Assembly (NCBI GenBank): GCA_002720855.1
Contig: PBIN01000007.1
Span: 117,053 to 181,052 of the forward strand
Reading direction: 5' to 3'
DNA length: 64,000 nt
DNA from: Rhodospirillaceae bacterium
GTDB lineage: Bacteria; Pseudomonadota; Alphaproteobacteria; MPNO01; UBA2964
The position numbers and the translations under genes are program-made. Shown one piece after another: positions 56,193 through 64,000 of the stretch. The notes below the pieces were generated by a model. It saw nothing but the letters and a program-made list of their open reading frames with translations. It had not been told where the DNA came from and made no database searches. Numbering within the stretch: position 1 is the stretch's first letter; every line of letters starts with the position of its first letter.

Positions 56193-56486
56193 CTAACTCG
56201 CGCTGACTTTGCAACGGTTTATCAAACGGTTGGCGAGCATGGGAGCGGACTGTTCCCGGTATTTTTGCATGTATTCCGAGTTCATATGGACGTCGAGCGC
56301 TGGCTCGTCATCGTACACCTCAAACAAATGAACTCTGTTGCTGGTGTCGTCTGGAATTAAGATATCGAAATGTTGGCACCCTGGCTCATTTTTAAGGACA
56401 CGGGCTTTGTGTTCGTGGGCGAGAGCAAGATAGTCATCAATTTTTCCCTCGTTCAAATCGAGGGTTACAAAAAGGGCGATACTCAT
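56193..56486 (-). CDS. Antibiotic-biosynthesis-monooxygenase (ABM/YgiN) domain protein
   Basis: A 97-residue ferredoxin-like ABM domain: FVTLDLNEGKIDDYLALAHEH near 6-26, NEPGCQHFDIL near 34-44 and YDDEPALDVHMNSEYMQKY near 58-76. Family members oxidise quinones or polyketides, or isomerise signals (LsrG). Its ATG overlaps the modC stop by ATGA, so it is the last gene of the molybdate operon, an unusual partner. Confidence 0.87.
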   Translation of the reverse strand: MSIALFVTLDLNEGKIDDYLALAHEHKARVLKNEPGCQHFDILIPDDTSNRVHLFEVYDDEPALDVHMNSEYMQKYREQSAPMLANRLINRCKVSAS

Positions 56487-57613
56487 GAAGTGTGATCCTT
56501 CGTGTGTTGTTGTCCGAGGCTCTGTCGATCAATAGAGGTGCTTTTAATTAAAGCGTAAATCGATTGTCCTTCGACCAGTTTCATTTGCGCCAATGACCAA
56601 CGCGTAATCCGGACCCATAGTGAGACGCCTATATCGACACATATATCGATGTCGTGGGGCTCTGAGCCATCGTCATTTAATCGGTGAGCACGTAATTCGC
56701 TTATTCTCCCTTCAAGGACATTGAGCTGGCTTACCTGGCTTGGTTTCTCAAGCGACAAAGAAACGTCGCGAGCGCGAATTCGAATGCGTACAGATGTCCC
56801 GGGGACATTTTTAACCCTCGGCACCCGAAGTTTTCCGCCCTTAAAAGTGAGCGTCGTGAGGCCGAATTCTTCATCGTGGCTTTCGATCTTTGCGGCGATT
56901 ACGGAGCCCGCATCATATCGCCCCGTAAGGCGACGTAGATCGAGCCGGCTTGTCAGCTCTTCTAGCGGGCCCACCGCTTTTACTTGTCCGTCATCAACCA
57001 ATACCAAGGTGTCTGCGAGGCGAATGATCTCGTCCATGGAATGGCTGACATAAATCATTGGAACTTCAAACCGGTCACGTATCATTTCAATGAAGGGCAG
57101 TATCTCCGATTTTCGCGCGACATCGAGCGACGCAAGCGGTTCATCCATCAAGAGAATATCGGGATTCGCAAGAAGGGCCCGGCCCAACGCTACCCTTTGC
57201 CGTTCTCCTCCTGATAGGGTGTAGGGTTTTTGATCAATGAGATGCTTTATACCAAGGACCTCAATTACATCGTCGAAATCAATTTGCCGGGCGTTATTTG
57301 GAGCGCGTCTACGCCCATAGTTCAGATTTTTAAGAACCGACATGTGTGGAAAAAGTCTGCTTTCCTGAAACACATAGCCAATTCGTCGCTCATGAATTTG
57401 AAGATTGATGCCGCTTTCAGAATCAAACAGAACGCGTCCGTCAATCTTCACACGGCCGCTATCAGGGTTTAGCAATCCGGCAACCATATTCACGATCGAG
57501 GTTTTCCCCGAGCCTGACTGACCGAAAAGCGCTAGGACACCGCGCGTTTGCGTTTCAATCTTCGCGCTGATTTCAAGATTGCCAAGCTGTCTAGTGACGT
57601 CGATTTCAATCAT
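56483..57613 (-). CDS. modC: Molybdate ABC transporter ATPase ModC
   Basis: A 376-residue ATPase: Walker A GQSGSGKTS (31-39), Q loop region GYVFQESRLFPHMSV, signature LSGGERQRVALGRALL near 132-146, Walker B DILLMDEPLASLD and switch SHSMDE. The C-terminal third is a Mop/TOBE molybdate-binding domain. The ATG at 57613 overlaps modB by eight bases; the frame's extension to 57856 lies inside modB and is not used. Confidence 0.94.
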   Translation of the reverse strand: MIEIDVTRQLGNLEISAKIETQTRGVLALFGQSGSGKTSIVNMVAGLLNPDSGRVKIDGRVLFDSESGINLQIHERRIGYVFQESRLFPHMSVLKNLNYGRRRAPNNARQIDFDDVIEVLGIKHLIDQKPYTLSGGERQRVALGRALLANPDILLMDEPLASLDVARKSEILPFIEMIRDRFEVPMIYVSHSMDEIIRLADTLVLVDDGQVKAVGPLEELTSRLDLRRLTGRYDAGSVIAAKIESHDEEFGLTTLTFKGGKLRVPRVKNVPGTSVRIRIRARDVSLSLEKPSQVSQLNVLEGRISELRAHRLNDDGSEPHDIDICVDIGVSLWVRITRWSLAQMKLVEGQSIYALIKSTSIDRQSLGQQHTKDHTS

Positions 57614-58307
57614 GACCGCTTCCAATGCGCTTTCGCATGCGTCTTGCCAAAATTTCCGAGCCGGCCAATGCGAAAAGGGCAATTGCAACTGAAATGACGA
57701 CAATTCTAAGAGCCGCCGCTTCTCCGCCTGGCACCTGTGAAAATGCATAGAGTGCAATAGGGAGGGTGCGCGTTTCACCCGGTATGTTGGAAACAAATGT
57801 AATCGTCGCACCGAATTCGCCGAGACATCGGGCAAATCCGAGAATTGCGCCAACAATGATCCCAGGAATTGTTAGGGGAAGAGTGATTGTCAAAAAGACT
57901 ACGATAGGATGGGCACCCAAAGTGCGGGCGGCCGCTTCAAGCCTTTGGTCAACGGCTTCCAATGATAGCCTGATGGCTCTGACAATCAGCGGAAAAGCCA
58001 TGATTCCGGCAGCGACAGCTGCGCCTCTCCATGAAAAAGCGAGCGTGATCCCAAATGTATCGTAGAGAAAAGAGCCGACAACACCCTGTCGCCCCATGGT
58101 AATGAGGAGAACGTAGCCAATAACGACAGGCGGCAAAACAAGCGGCAAATGAATAATGCCGTCAAAAAGGAATTTTCCTGGAAATTCGTATCGGGCAAGA
58201 ATCCACGCCGTGCCCAGCGCTAGCGGCATACTCCAGATCATTGCCCATGCAGAGATCTTTAGGCTGAGCCAAATGGCTTCGATTTCCAATTCAGTGAGAA
58301 AATCCAT
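57606..58307 (-). CDS. modB: Molybdate ABC transporter permease ModB
   Basis: A 233-residue permease with five to six membrane segments and the EAA loop EAAARTLGAHPIVVFLTITLPLTIPGIIVGAILGFARCLGEFGATI near 122-168. It begins directly after the modA stop (58308), with no gap. Confidence 0.94.
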   Translation of the reverse strand: MDFLTELEIEAIWLSLKISAWAMIWSMPLALGTAWILARYEFPGKFLFDGIIHLPLVLPPVVIGYVLLITMGRQGVVGSFLYDTFGITLAFSWRGAAVAAGIMAFPLIVRAIRLSLEAVDQRLEAAARTLGAHPIVVFLTITLPLTIPGIIVGAILGFARCLGEFGATITFVSNIPGETRTLPIALYAFSQVPGGEAAALRIVVISVAIALFALAGSEILARRMRKRIGSGHD

Positions 58308-59069
58308 TTACTTGCTCACCTCGAAACCAAATTTATCGAAAATTGTCTCCGCTTTTTTCGAGCGTAAATAGTCGTAAAACATACGAACTGCAGGGGTTTC
58401 AAATTTTTTTACGATACTCAACGGGTAGATAATCGGGGGATGACTGCTTTTAGGAAATGTCCCGATTACGTTCACGTCTTTCACTGCAATGACGTCGCTT
58501 CGATAAACGATGCCAAAGGGGACTTCAGCCCTCTGGATCAGCGCCAATGCACTTCGAACATCTGAGGTTCGTGCAGTTTTTCGCGCTAGTTCATTCCATA
58601 CCTGAAGTGTTTGCAAAGCCGCTTTGGCATAAATACCTGCCGGCGCATGGGAGGGGTCCGCAATTGCGAGCCTTCCACCATTCAATTTCTCGGCCAATCG
58701 AAACCCTTTTTTGATATCGATCGTTACCCGTCCGGATTTCGGAGCGGCCAGAACCAGTCGGTTACCGAGAAAAGGCTTGTTTCCATCATTCGCCAACAAA
58801 TTTTTTGATGCCAATCGATTTGTCCACAGAGGACTTGCCGATAAAAATAGTGCGGCAGGCGCTCCATTTTCAATCTGGCGTGCAAGGGCCCCAGTGGACG
58901 CGTAAGAAACACGCACTGCCACGGTTTTGACGGGATATGTCTTGATTGCTTCATTCAGGGCGTCGGCAGTACTCGCGGCGGCAAAAAATAATATGTTTTC
59001 GGCACGGGTTAACGTTGTCGTCGTCAAAAACGAAAAAACAACCGTCACGGCCGCGAGAGCTCTTAACAC
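58308..59069 (-). CDS. modA: Molybdate-binding protein ModA
   Basis: A 253-residue periplasmic binding protein: signal peptide up to about residue 24 (ending LTRA-EN), then FAAASTADALNEAI, SYASTGALARQIENGAPAALFLSAS, NRLVLAAP and ADPSHAPAGIYAKAAL. The GTG at 59069 is chosen because GGAGGA stands six bases upstream and it gives a normal signal peptide; an in-frame start at 59186 would run back across the ModE-like site. Confidence 0.93.
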   Translation of the reverse strand: MLRALAAVTVVFSFLTTTTLTRAENILFFAAASTADALNEAIKTYPVKTVAVRVSYASTGALARQIENGAPAALFLSASPLWTNRLASKNLLANDGNKPFLGNRLVLAAPKSGRVTIDIKKGFRLAEKLNGGRLAIADPSHAPAGIYAKAALQTLQVWNELARKTARTSDVRSALALIQRAEVPFGIVYRSDVIAVKDVNVIGTFPKSSHPPIIYPLSIVKKFETPAVRMFYDYLRSKKAETIFDKFGFEVSK

Positions 59070-59093
59070 GATTTCCTCCGCAGGAATCAGCAG

Positions 59094-59117
59094 CGCTATA
59101 TATCGTTGGATATAGCG
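59094..59117. promoter_or_regulatory. ModE-like operator before modA
   Basis: CGCTATAT and ATATAGCG form an 8-bp perfect dyad around eight bases, matching the known ModE box layout (CGnTATAT ... ATATAnCG). It sits 25 bp before the modA start, as expected for molybdate-dependent repression of modABC. No modE gene is in the window. Confidence 0.8.
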
Positions 59118-59148
59118 GTTTCTGTCAACGCATTGATTAGTTTGAAGT

Positions 59149-60243
59149 TTAGTCGGATCCCTTGGCGGCCTGCTGGAGGGCGTCAAGACTATCCAAAATT
59201 ACCTTTTGTTCCAGTTCGCGTGTGATGAAAACAATGCGAGTGTCATGATCTTCGCTTGGCCATTCTGGCAGGCGAACCGGGGGATGGAAGACATGCTGAA
59301 CGCCATGGATGGCGACTGGGTTGTCCTCGCCATCGATATTGACGATGCCTTTGATCCGCAAAAGGTTTTCTCCTCGATGCGTGATGAGTGTCTGAATCCA
59401 CGCGACGAATGCAGGCCATTCAATCGGGTCTTCATATCTCATACAAAATGATGAGATTCCGTCTCCGTGTCTTTCAGGGTCATGAATATGATCATGGTCG
59501 TGTCCATCCTCATGGTTATGATCATGACGACTATGCTCGTGATCTTCGCGAAAAGCCTCATCACGAAGCCAATTCTGAACATCAAAGCTTTTGCTATCGG
59601 GATCGTAGAGGCCACATCCGAACAAGTTGTCAGGGGCAATTTCTCCATTTGCGGCCCTAAAAATATGAGCACTTGGATTTAGTTCTTTTAAACGCTGTTC
59701 CAATGCATCCTTTGCATCGTCCTCGGCCATATCCACTTTGGTCATGACAATTCGGTCTGCCACAGCGGCTTGTTTCCGAGGTTCTTCGTGCCGATCGAGC
59801 TGGCCTTGGCCAAAAACAGCATCAGAGGTCGAAATCACGCCGTCTAAATAGAAACGTGATGCGATAATTGGGTCATTCATAAGCGTGTGGAGAATAGGAG
59901 CGGGATCAGCCAGTCCGGTTGTTTCGATCAGGACCCGTCTAAACTGCGTTACTTCGCCTTTGACGCGTTTAAGAAAAAGTTCCCGAAGCGAGCGGCTTAA
60001 ATCACCTTGAACGGTGCAGCACAAACAGCCGGTTGTCAGCTCCACCATGTTTTCATCGACAGAATCGACTAGTTGGTGATCGATACCAATATCGCCAAAT
60101 TCATTCACTAGAACGGCGGTTTCCGCCATATCCGGATGTTTAAGCAAGGCATTTAGAAGCGTTGTTTTTCCGCTACCAAGCCAGCCAGTAAGGAGCGAGA
60201 CCTGAATTGCATCTTCCGCGCCAGTATCAACTCCCATACTCAT
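59149..60243 (-). CDS. COG0523 (CobW/ZNG1-type) GTPase
   Basis: A 364-residue G3E GTPase: Walker A GWLGSGKTT (20-28), metal-binding CxCC in TGCLCCTVQGD (Cys73, 75, 76), NEFGDIGID, ETTGLADP and TKVD, a His-rich loop near 233-258 and a CobW C-terminal domain. Members are metal chaperones for zinc, cobalt or other metals. Its ATG overlaps the hisI stop by ATGA. The coupling with hisI, a zinc enzyme, favours zinc. Confidence 0.92.
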   Translation of the reverse strand: MSMGVDTGAEDAIQVSLLTGWLGSGKTTLLNALLKHPDMAETAVLVNEFGDIGIDHQLVDSVDENMVELTTGCLCCTVQGDLSRSLRELFLKRVKGEVTQFRRVLIETTGLADPAPILHTLMNDPIIASRFYLDGVISTSDAVFGQGQLDRHEEPRKQAAVADRIVMTKVDMAEDDAKDALEQRLKELNPSAHIFRAANGEIAPDNLFGCGLYDPDSKSFDVQNWLRDEAFREDHEHSRHDHNHEDGHDHDHIHDPERHGDGISSFCMRYEDPIEWPAFVAWIQTLITHRGENLLRIKGIVNIDGEDNPVAIHGVQHVFHPPVRLPEWPSEDHDTRIVFITRELEQKVILDSLDALQQAAKGSD

Positions 60244-60659
60244 TTCTTGTATAATTCCTCTGGCTGAATCTCGACTTCTGAAATGACCTCAACGCCTTCA
60301 TCGGTAACGGCATTGAAGAAACAGTTCCTTCGTCCCGTATGACATGCGACACCGGTTTGCTCGACCTGCAACAAAACCGTATCGCCATCGCAATCAATGC
60401 GAAACTCTATAAGTGTCTGGATTTGGCCCGATTCCTCACCCTTGCGCCAAAGTTTGCCCCGGGAGCGGGAAAAATAGCAAACTCTACCGGTTTTCAGGGT
60501 TTCAACGACGGCTTCCTCATTCATCCAGGCCATCATCAGGACTTCTCCGGAATTATGCTGTTGTGCGATGGCCGGCACCAACCCGTTCGCATCGAATGCG
60601 ATCATGTCTAGCGCTTTTTCAATCGAATCTTGATTGGATTGTTTTGGATTATCTGTCAT
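60240..60659 (-). CDS. hisI: Phosphoribosyl-AMP cyclohydrolase
   Basis: A 139-residue HisI: MMAWMNEEAVVETLKTGRVCYFSRSRGKLWRKGEESG near 42-78, the Mg/Zn-site DCDGDT near 89-94 and GVACHTGRRNCFF near 102-114 with the zinc Cys. It opens the purine ring of PR-AMP in histidine synthesis. No other his gene is near. Such stand-alone hisI genes next to COG0523 GTPases are known among zinc-stress paralogues, so this may be a low-zinc copy or the only one. Confidence 0.93.
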   Translation of the reverse strand: MTDNPKQSNQDSIEKALDMIAFDANGLVPAIAQQHNSGEVLMMAWMNEEAVVETLKTGRVCYFSRSRGKLWRKGEESGQIQTLIEFRIDCDGDTVLLQVEQTGVACHTGRRNCFFNAVTDEGVEVISEVEIQPEELYKK

Positions 60660-60676
60660 CGAATTAACTAATATAA

Positions 60677-61855
60677 TCAGCGTGTTGTGTTGAGACGCTC
60701 AAATCCCTTCTCAAGATCAGCGATAAGGTCATCGGAGTGTTCGAGCCCCGCGTGAATTCGTAACGTAGGTCCGTCGTTTTGCCACTTCTCCTTTGCTACC
60801 GTTCGTGTTGCAGCCGGATTGGTTAAAAGGATCAGACTTTCAAAACCGCCCCAGCTTGAACCCATCCCATAAAGCTCGAGACCGTCAATCATTGCAGCAA
60901 TAGCCCCTTCCGAGACAGGATTGAGAACAACACCAAACAATCCGCAAGCGCCCGAAAAATCGCGCTTCCATATTTCATGGCCGGGGTGGGTGGACAGTCC
61001 CGGATGTAATACACGATCCACTTCGGGTCTTTTTTCAAGCCATTTGGCCAGTTTGAGGCCATTTTCATGATGTTGTCGCATGCGCACGCCAATCGTTCGC
61101 ATTCCACGTAAGGCCAGATATACATCGTCGGGGCCCGAGTTAGCGCCCAGCGCCGAAGCGGATTGCCTGACACGCTGCCAATGTTCATCGGTTGTAGTGA
61201 TGATGCCCATCATGGCATCGGAATGCCCGACAATGTACTTGGTTGCGGCAATCACTGAAACGTCGACACCAAATTCGAACGGTTGAAAGAACACGCCGCT
61301 TGACCAGGTATCGTCAATTATAACCACGCAGTTGCGTTTGTGAGCTTCATCTGCAATCGCGCGAATATCCTGAAGTTCAAAGGTCAGCGAACCGGGTGAC
61401 TCCGTGTAAACGATCTTCGTATTATCTTGAATAAGTGCCTTGATATCCGCGCCAATCTCTGGGTCATAGAAGGTTGTTGAAACACCAAACCGACCAAGAA
61501 AATTATTACAAAAATTCCGCGCAGGGCCATAGACGGTGTCGACCATCAACACATGATCGCCGGCCTCAAGGAAAGCCAGCATCGCTGCATTGATGGCAGC
61601 CAGGCCTGAACCCATGCAAACAGCGCGATCGCCACCCAAAAGGGCGGCCGTCGCCACCTCCAAAGATTGATGCGTGGGCGTTCCTTGCCGTCCATAGGTA
61701 AATACATCGAGATCCCAGCGTCGGGTCCGCAATTCGCGAAATTCCGCGAGACTCGGCGCTGTAATGGTTGATGCATGATAAACTGGCGGATTTACGATAC
61801 CGTGGTTGCTTTCGGGATCGCGGCCTGCAGTCGTAATCAATGTGTCCTTTTTCAT
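60677..61855 (-). CDS. metC: Cystathionine beta-lyase (PLP Cys/Met metabolism)
   Basis: About 392 residues, fold-type I PLP enzyme of the Cys/Met group: YGRQGTPTHQSLE near 54-66, GSGLAAINAAMLAF, VIIDDTWSSGVFFQPFEFGVD near 178-198 and the PLP-Lys in AATKYIVGHSDAMMG near 203. MetC cleaves cystathionine to homocysteine. The ATG at 61855 (MKKDTLI) is preferred over a TTG/GTG-type start at 61891. Neighbouring sulfurtransferase fits sulfur amino acid metabolism. Confidence 0.9.
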   Translation of the reverse strand: MKKDTLITTAGRDPESNHGIVNPPVYHASTITAPSLAEFRELRTRRWDLDVFTYGRQGTPTHQSLEVATAALLGGDRAVCMGSGLAAINAAMLAFLEAGDHVLMVDTVYGPARNFCNNFLGRFGVSTTFYDPEIGADIKALIQDNTKIVYTESPGSLTFELQDIRAIADEAHKRNCVVIIDDTWSSGVFFQPFEFGVDVSVIAATKYIVGHSDAMMGIITTTDEHWQRVRQSASALGANSGPDDVYLALRGMRTIGVRMRQHHENGLKLAKWLEKRPEVDRVLHPGLSTHPGHEIWKRDFSGACGLFGVVLNPVSEGAIAAMIDGLELYGMGSSWGGFESLILLTNPAATRTVAKEKWQNDGPTLRIHAGLEHSDDLIADLEKGFERLNTTR

Positions 61856-61959
61856 AACTTTACATTCTAAATTGGGTGGAAAAGCAGGCATACCGCCATA
61901 TTTCCGTTATCATGGCATTGCCGAGAAAAAGTTTAAAGCCGCCAAAATGGGAAGGATGC

Positions 61960-62814
61960 CTATTCTGTTTCCAGCGGCAAATCGGGACGCGTTCCCCATT
62001 CAGACCAGGAACCGTCATAAACAGCGACATTTGGCTTGTTCAAGACAAGCATACCAAGTGCTAACACACAGGCTGTGACACCTGAACCGCAACTGGTTAC
62101 AACCGGTTGATCAACATTAATTCCGGCCTCAGAGAAGCGTTTTTCGAGACAATTTTCCGGCAACATTGTTTTGCTTTGGGGGTCAATGAGGTGATCGAAA
62201 GGTAGGTTCATCGCCCCCGGAACGTGGCCTGCACGGCACCCCGGACGTGGTTCGGGTTCTGTCCCATGAAAGCGACCCGAGGATCGGGCATCGAGCACTT
62301 GTTCCTTTTGATTGTCTATATTCTGCAGCAAATGGTCTGCGGTCCTCATGAAATCGGCGTTCATTTCGGCCGAAAAATCTGTTTGCGGTACGGCATTGAT
62401 TTCAGCATTCAAGGGTCGGCCTTCTGCCATCCATTTTGGTAATCCACCGTTCAGTACGAAAACGTTTTCATGTCCAAATGCTTTTAGCATCCACCATGGG
62501 CGGGCAGCAGAAAACAATCCGAGCCCGTCATAGGTGATAACAGTTGTATCGTTGCCAATTCCAAGTTCCATCATTTGAGTTTGAAATTGCTCTACCGAAG
62601 GCATGGTGTGTGGCAAACCGGATTCGGTATCGGCGATTTCGTCTATATCCCAAAATACCGCTCCCGGAATATGTGCGTTGTCATATTCGGTGCGTCCATC
62701 GCGGTTCATTGCTGGGAGGTACCAGGAAGCATCTACGATACGGATATCTGGGTCCTGGAGCCTGCTGGCTAGCCACTCAGTGTCTACAAGCGGACGTGCG
62801 TAGGGGGCGCTCAT
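61960..62814 (-). CDS. sseA: 3-Mercaptopyruvate/thiosulfate sulfurtransferase
   Basis: A 284-residue double-rhodanese protein. The N-terminal inactive domain includes [16 protein letters not shown]; the C-terminal domain has the loop CGSGVTAC with catalytic Cys242, typical of 3-mercaptopyruvate sulfurtransferase rather than thiosulfate enzymes (CRxGx[RT]). GGAGGTCGCAA before the ATG at 62814 decides the start. Confidence 0.92.
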   Translation of the reverse strand: MSAPYARPLVDTEWLASRLQDPDIRIVDASWYLPAMNRDGRTEYDNAHIPGAVFWDIDEIADTESGLPHTMPSVEQFQTQMMELGIGNDTTVITYDGLGLFSAARPWWMLKAFGHENVFVLNGGLPKWMAEGRPLNAEINAVPQTDFSAEMNADFMRTADHLLQNIDNQKEQVLDARSSGRFHGTEPEPRPGCRAGHVPGAMNLPFDHLIDPQSKTMLPENCLEKRFSEAGINVDQPVVTSCGSGVTACVLALGMLVLNKPNVAVYDGSWSEWGTRPDLPLETE

Positions 62815-62860
62815 TTGCGACCTCCATTGTTTCATGCGGCGGTGTTTATAACGGACTTTT

Positions 62861-63463
62861 TTACGCAGTAAAGCGCTTTCTTAAACACTCTCTTTCGTTC
62901 GCAAGCCAGTTCATTGCAAAAATGATTTTTGCATCAAGGCATTTTTTATCATTGATCTTCTGCTGCATCGCTTCCCAGGGTATTGCAATCGCCTCAATGT
63001 CTTCGTCTTCAACCTGTAATCCGTGAATGCCGCCAGCATTCGTCGTGTCGGTGAGGCCGCAATACATCGACACACGTTCACGAAGCATTCCAGGGCTCGA
63101 GTAATAGTCGCAAATGTGATGAAGTTCGGTGAGTACGCAGCCGGCCTCTTCAATACTTTCGCGGCAGGCAACATCTTCTGGGGTTTCGTTTTCTTCGACA
63201 AGACCTGCAACGGTTTCCACAAGCCACGGATTTTGCTGGGCAGCCCAAACGCCTATACGAAATTGCCGAATTAGGACCACTTCATCTCGAACTGGGTCAT
63301 AGGGAAGGACACCCACTGCGTGAACGCGTTGAATGACTTCGCGCTTAATCGGGTCAGTCCATCCGCCGTGGAATTTTTTGTGCTGTAGTTGAATTTCATC
63401 CAAGGTTAGGTGCCCATGATAAAGTGTTTTTTTCTCAATAATTTTGACGTCGTCATTGTCCAT
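62861..63463 (-). CDS. NUDIX hydrolase (ADP-ribose pyrophosphatase-like)
   Basis: A 200-residue protein with a complete Nudix box near 87-109 (G x5 E x7 REUx[24 protein letters not shown]) preceded by [12 protein letters not shown], and [14 protein letters not shown], as in NudF-type ADP-ribose pyrophosphatases. It hydrolyses a nucleoside diphosphate derivative with Mg. It is first of a minus-strand series with sseA 46 bp downstream. Confidence 0.9.
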   Translation of the reverse strand: MDNDDVKIIEKKTLYHGHLTLDEIQLQHKKFHGGWTDPIKREVIQRVHAVGVLPYDPVRDEVVLIRQFRIGVWAAQQNPWLVETVAGLVEENETPEDVACRESIEEAGCVLTELHHICDYYSSPGMLRERVSMYCGLTDTTNAGGIHGLQVEDEDIEAIAIPWEAMQQKINDKKCLDAKIIFAMNWLANERECLRKRFTA

Positions 63464-63632
63464 ATTGGTACGTTCTCTGTGGGTTTGCAGGGTTAACTAA
63501 AATTCATAAAGAATTTCAGCAAAATCTTCATGGAATTTCGCGAAAATTTTATCAATCTAATTGGTAGCAAAAAGGAATGCCATGAAATCAGATTGTATGC
63601 GTGTCAGCGTAGTAGAGTAGTAGGAGTAGCAA

Positions 63633-64000
63633 ATGTATCCGATTAGTAATAACACGCCCTATCTTCCAGGAGGTGCGGCGGAAGTTGACCCTTTATCGCC
63701 ATTTCATGACGAACGAAAGGCACCCCGCCCGGAAGCCGAGCGTGATGGCGGTCGCCCGGTAAGATTACCGGTCGACGAAGTTCGATTGAGTGAAGAAGCG
63801 AGGCGGGCTATTGCCCTCAAACCTGTTGTACCAAAACCACACGCAACGCCTTTGGGGGGCGATCCTCTTACGACGGCTGCTCGTGAAGCACTATCATTTC
63901 TGAACCAGCATCCAAAAATTGCCGAAATGCCTCTGGGTGAGGCAGTAGGTAAACTGGTTCGCGGTGTGGCTGCGCAGAATAGTGGAACGGAGATTGGCGA
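63633..64000 (+). CDS. Unrecognised protein, 3' end cut by the window
   Basis: An ATG at 63633 behind GGAG opens a frame of 122 codons that runs off the right edge. The N-terminal 90 residues are Pro- and charge-rich and look disordered (MYPISNNTPYLPGG, then VDEVRLSEEARRAI), followed by a more helical part with AREALSFLNQHPKIAEMPLGEAVGKLVRG. The D-x-VRLSEEAR pattern resembles linker segments of flagellar and motility proteins, but no family can be named. Confidence 0.6.
   Translation, partial: MYPISNNTPYLPGGAAEVDPLSPFHDERKAPRPEAERDGGRPVRLPVDEVRLSEEARRAIALKPVVPKPHATPLGGDPLTTAAREALSFLNQHPKIAEMPLGEAVGKLVRGVAAQNSGTEIG

Noticed and set aside
57614..57856. N-terminal extension of modC by 81 residues
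   Set aside because: It lies wholly inside modB; the ATG at 57613 starts at the ABC domain and gives the normal overlap.
59466..59545. His/Asp-coding repeats in the COG0523 gene as a DNA repeat or CRISPR-like array
   Set aside because: Irregular GTCATGATC-type repeats that simply encode the His-rich loop.

Overview
The window looks like a chromosomal stretch of an alphaproteobacterium, probably a free-living, metabolically versatile member of the Rhodospirillales/Sneathiellales kind; the finer placement is a guess. Pointers are an NDUFS4-like complex I accessory subunit, a form of Mo-hydroxylase (cox) accessory cluster typical of alphaproteobacteria, many MFS carriers paired with catabolic enzymes, and dense head-to-tail operons with 4-bp ATGA/GTGA overlaps. 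I see no insertion sequence, integrase, prophage, CRISPR array or rRNA. Two tRNA genes are present (Pro-UGG, Arg-UCU).

Layout. 1-3.1 kb (minus): MFS carrier, TauD-type dioxygenase and a TPP enzyme whose two sulfopyruvate-decarboxylase-like domains are in swapped order (runs off the left edge). 3.2-8.1 kb: SGNH hydrolase, lipoprotein, glnS, soluble PAS histidine kinase. 8.2-12.5 kb (plus): catabolic operon with SDR, MFS, N-carbamoylsarcosine/maleamate amidase-like hydrolase, maleate-isomerase-like protein and an alpha/beta hydrolase. 12.6-13.9 kb: orphan FlgC-like protein and a double NIPSNAP protein. 13.9-22.3 kb (minus): Mo-hydroxylase region coxG, coxS, coxM, coxD (MoxR), coxE, split xdhC, a molybdopterin-binding/MocA fusion and an MFS carrier; the catalytic large subunit coxL is absent. 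22.4-24.0 kb: SocA/Panacea-domain protein and a class IV aminotransferase.

24.0-31.4 kb (minus): ten-gene Mrp/Mbh-like cation antiporter operon (E, F, G, MbhD/E-type, B, C and three D-type proteins plus a small membrane protein) without MrpA. 31.4-36.5 kb: double cold-shock protein behind a perfect palindrome, DUF192 protein, small periplasmic protein, an orphan EutA-like protein with histidine-rich ends, and a bicupin. 36.8-43 kb: two tRNAs, Sel1-repeat protein, NDUFS4-like protein, MFS carrier, flavin disulfide oxidoreductase, Asp/Glu-racemase-like protein. 43-47.6 kb: EamA carrier, CmcJ/NvfI-type oxidoreductase, GNAT, ferritin-like protein, amidohydrolase. 47.6-54.1 kb: divergent glycan cluster (asnB, two glycosyltransferases; CgeB-like glycosyltransferase, methyltransferase). 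54.2-56.5 kb: cytosolic substrate-binding-like protein, glutathionyl-hydroquinone reductase type GST, ABM monooxygenase. 56.5-59.1 kb: modABC behind a ModE-like operator. 59.1-63.5 kb: COG0523 GTPase, hisI, cystathionine beta-lyase, sulfurtransferase, NUDIX hydrolase. The right edge cuts an unrecognised protein.

How it fits together. Molybdate uptake (modABC) and the Mo-cofactor maturation genes (xdhC, mocA-like, coxDEG) would serve Mo-hydroxylases, here represented only by the FeS and FAD subunits. The catabolic genes (maleamate/maleate-type, TauD, CmcJ, bicupin, amidohydrolase) suggest use of amides, aromatics or sulfonated compounds, but substrates cannot be read from sequence. The most unusual items are the His-tailed orphan EutA, the missing coxL, the apparent ATA start in the Mrp operon and the domain-swapped TPP enzyme.
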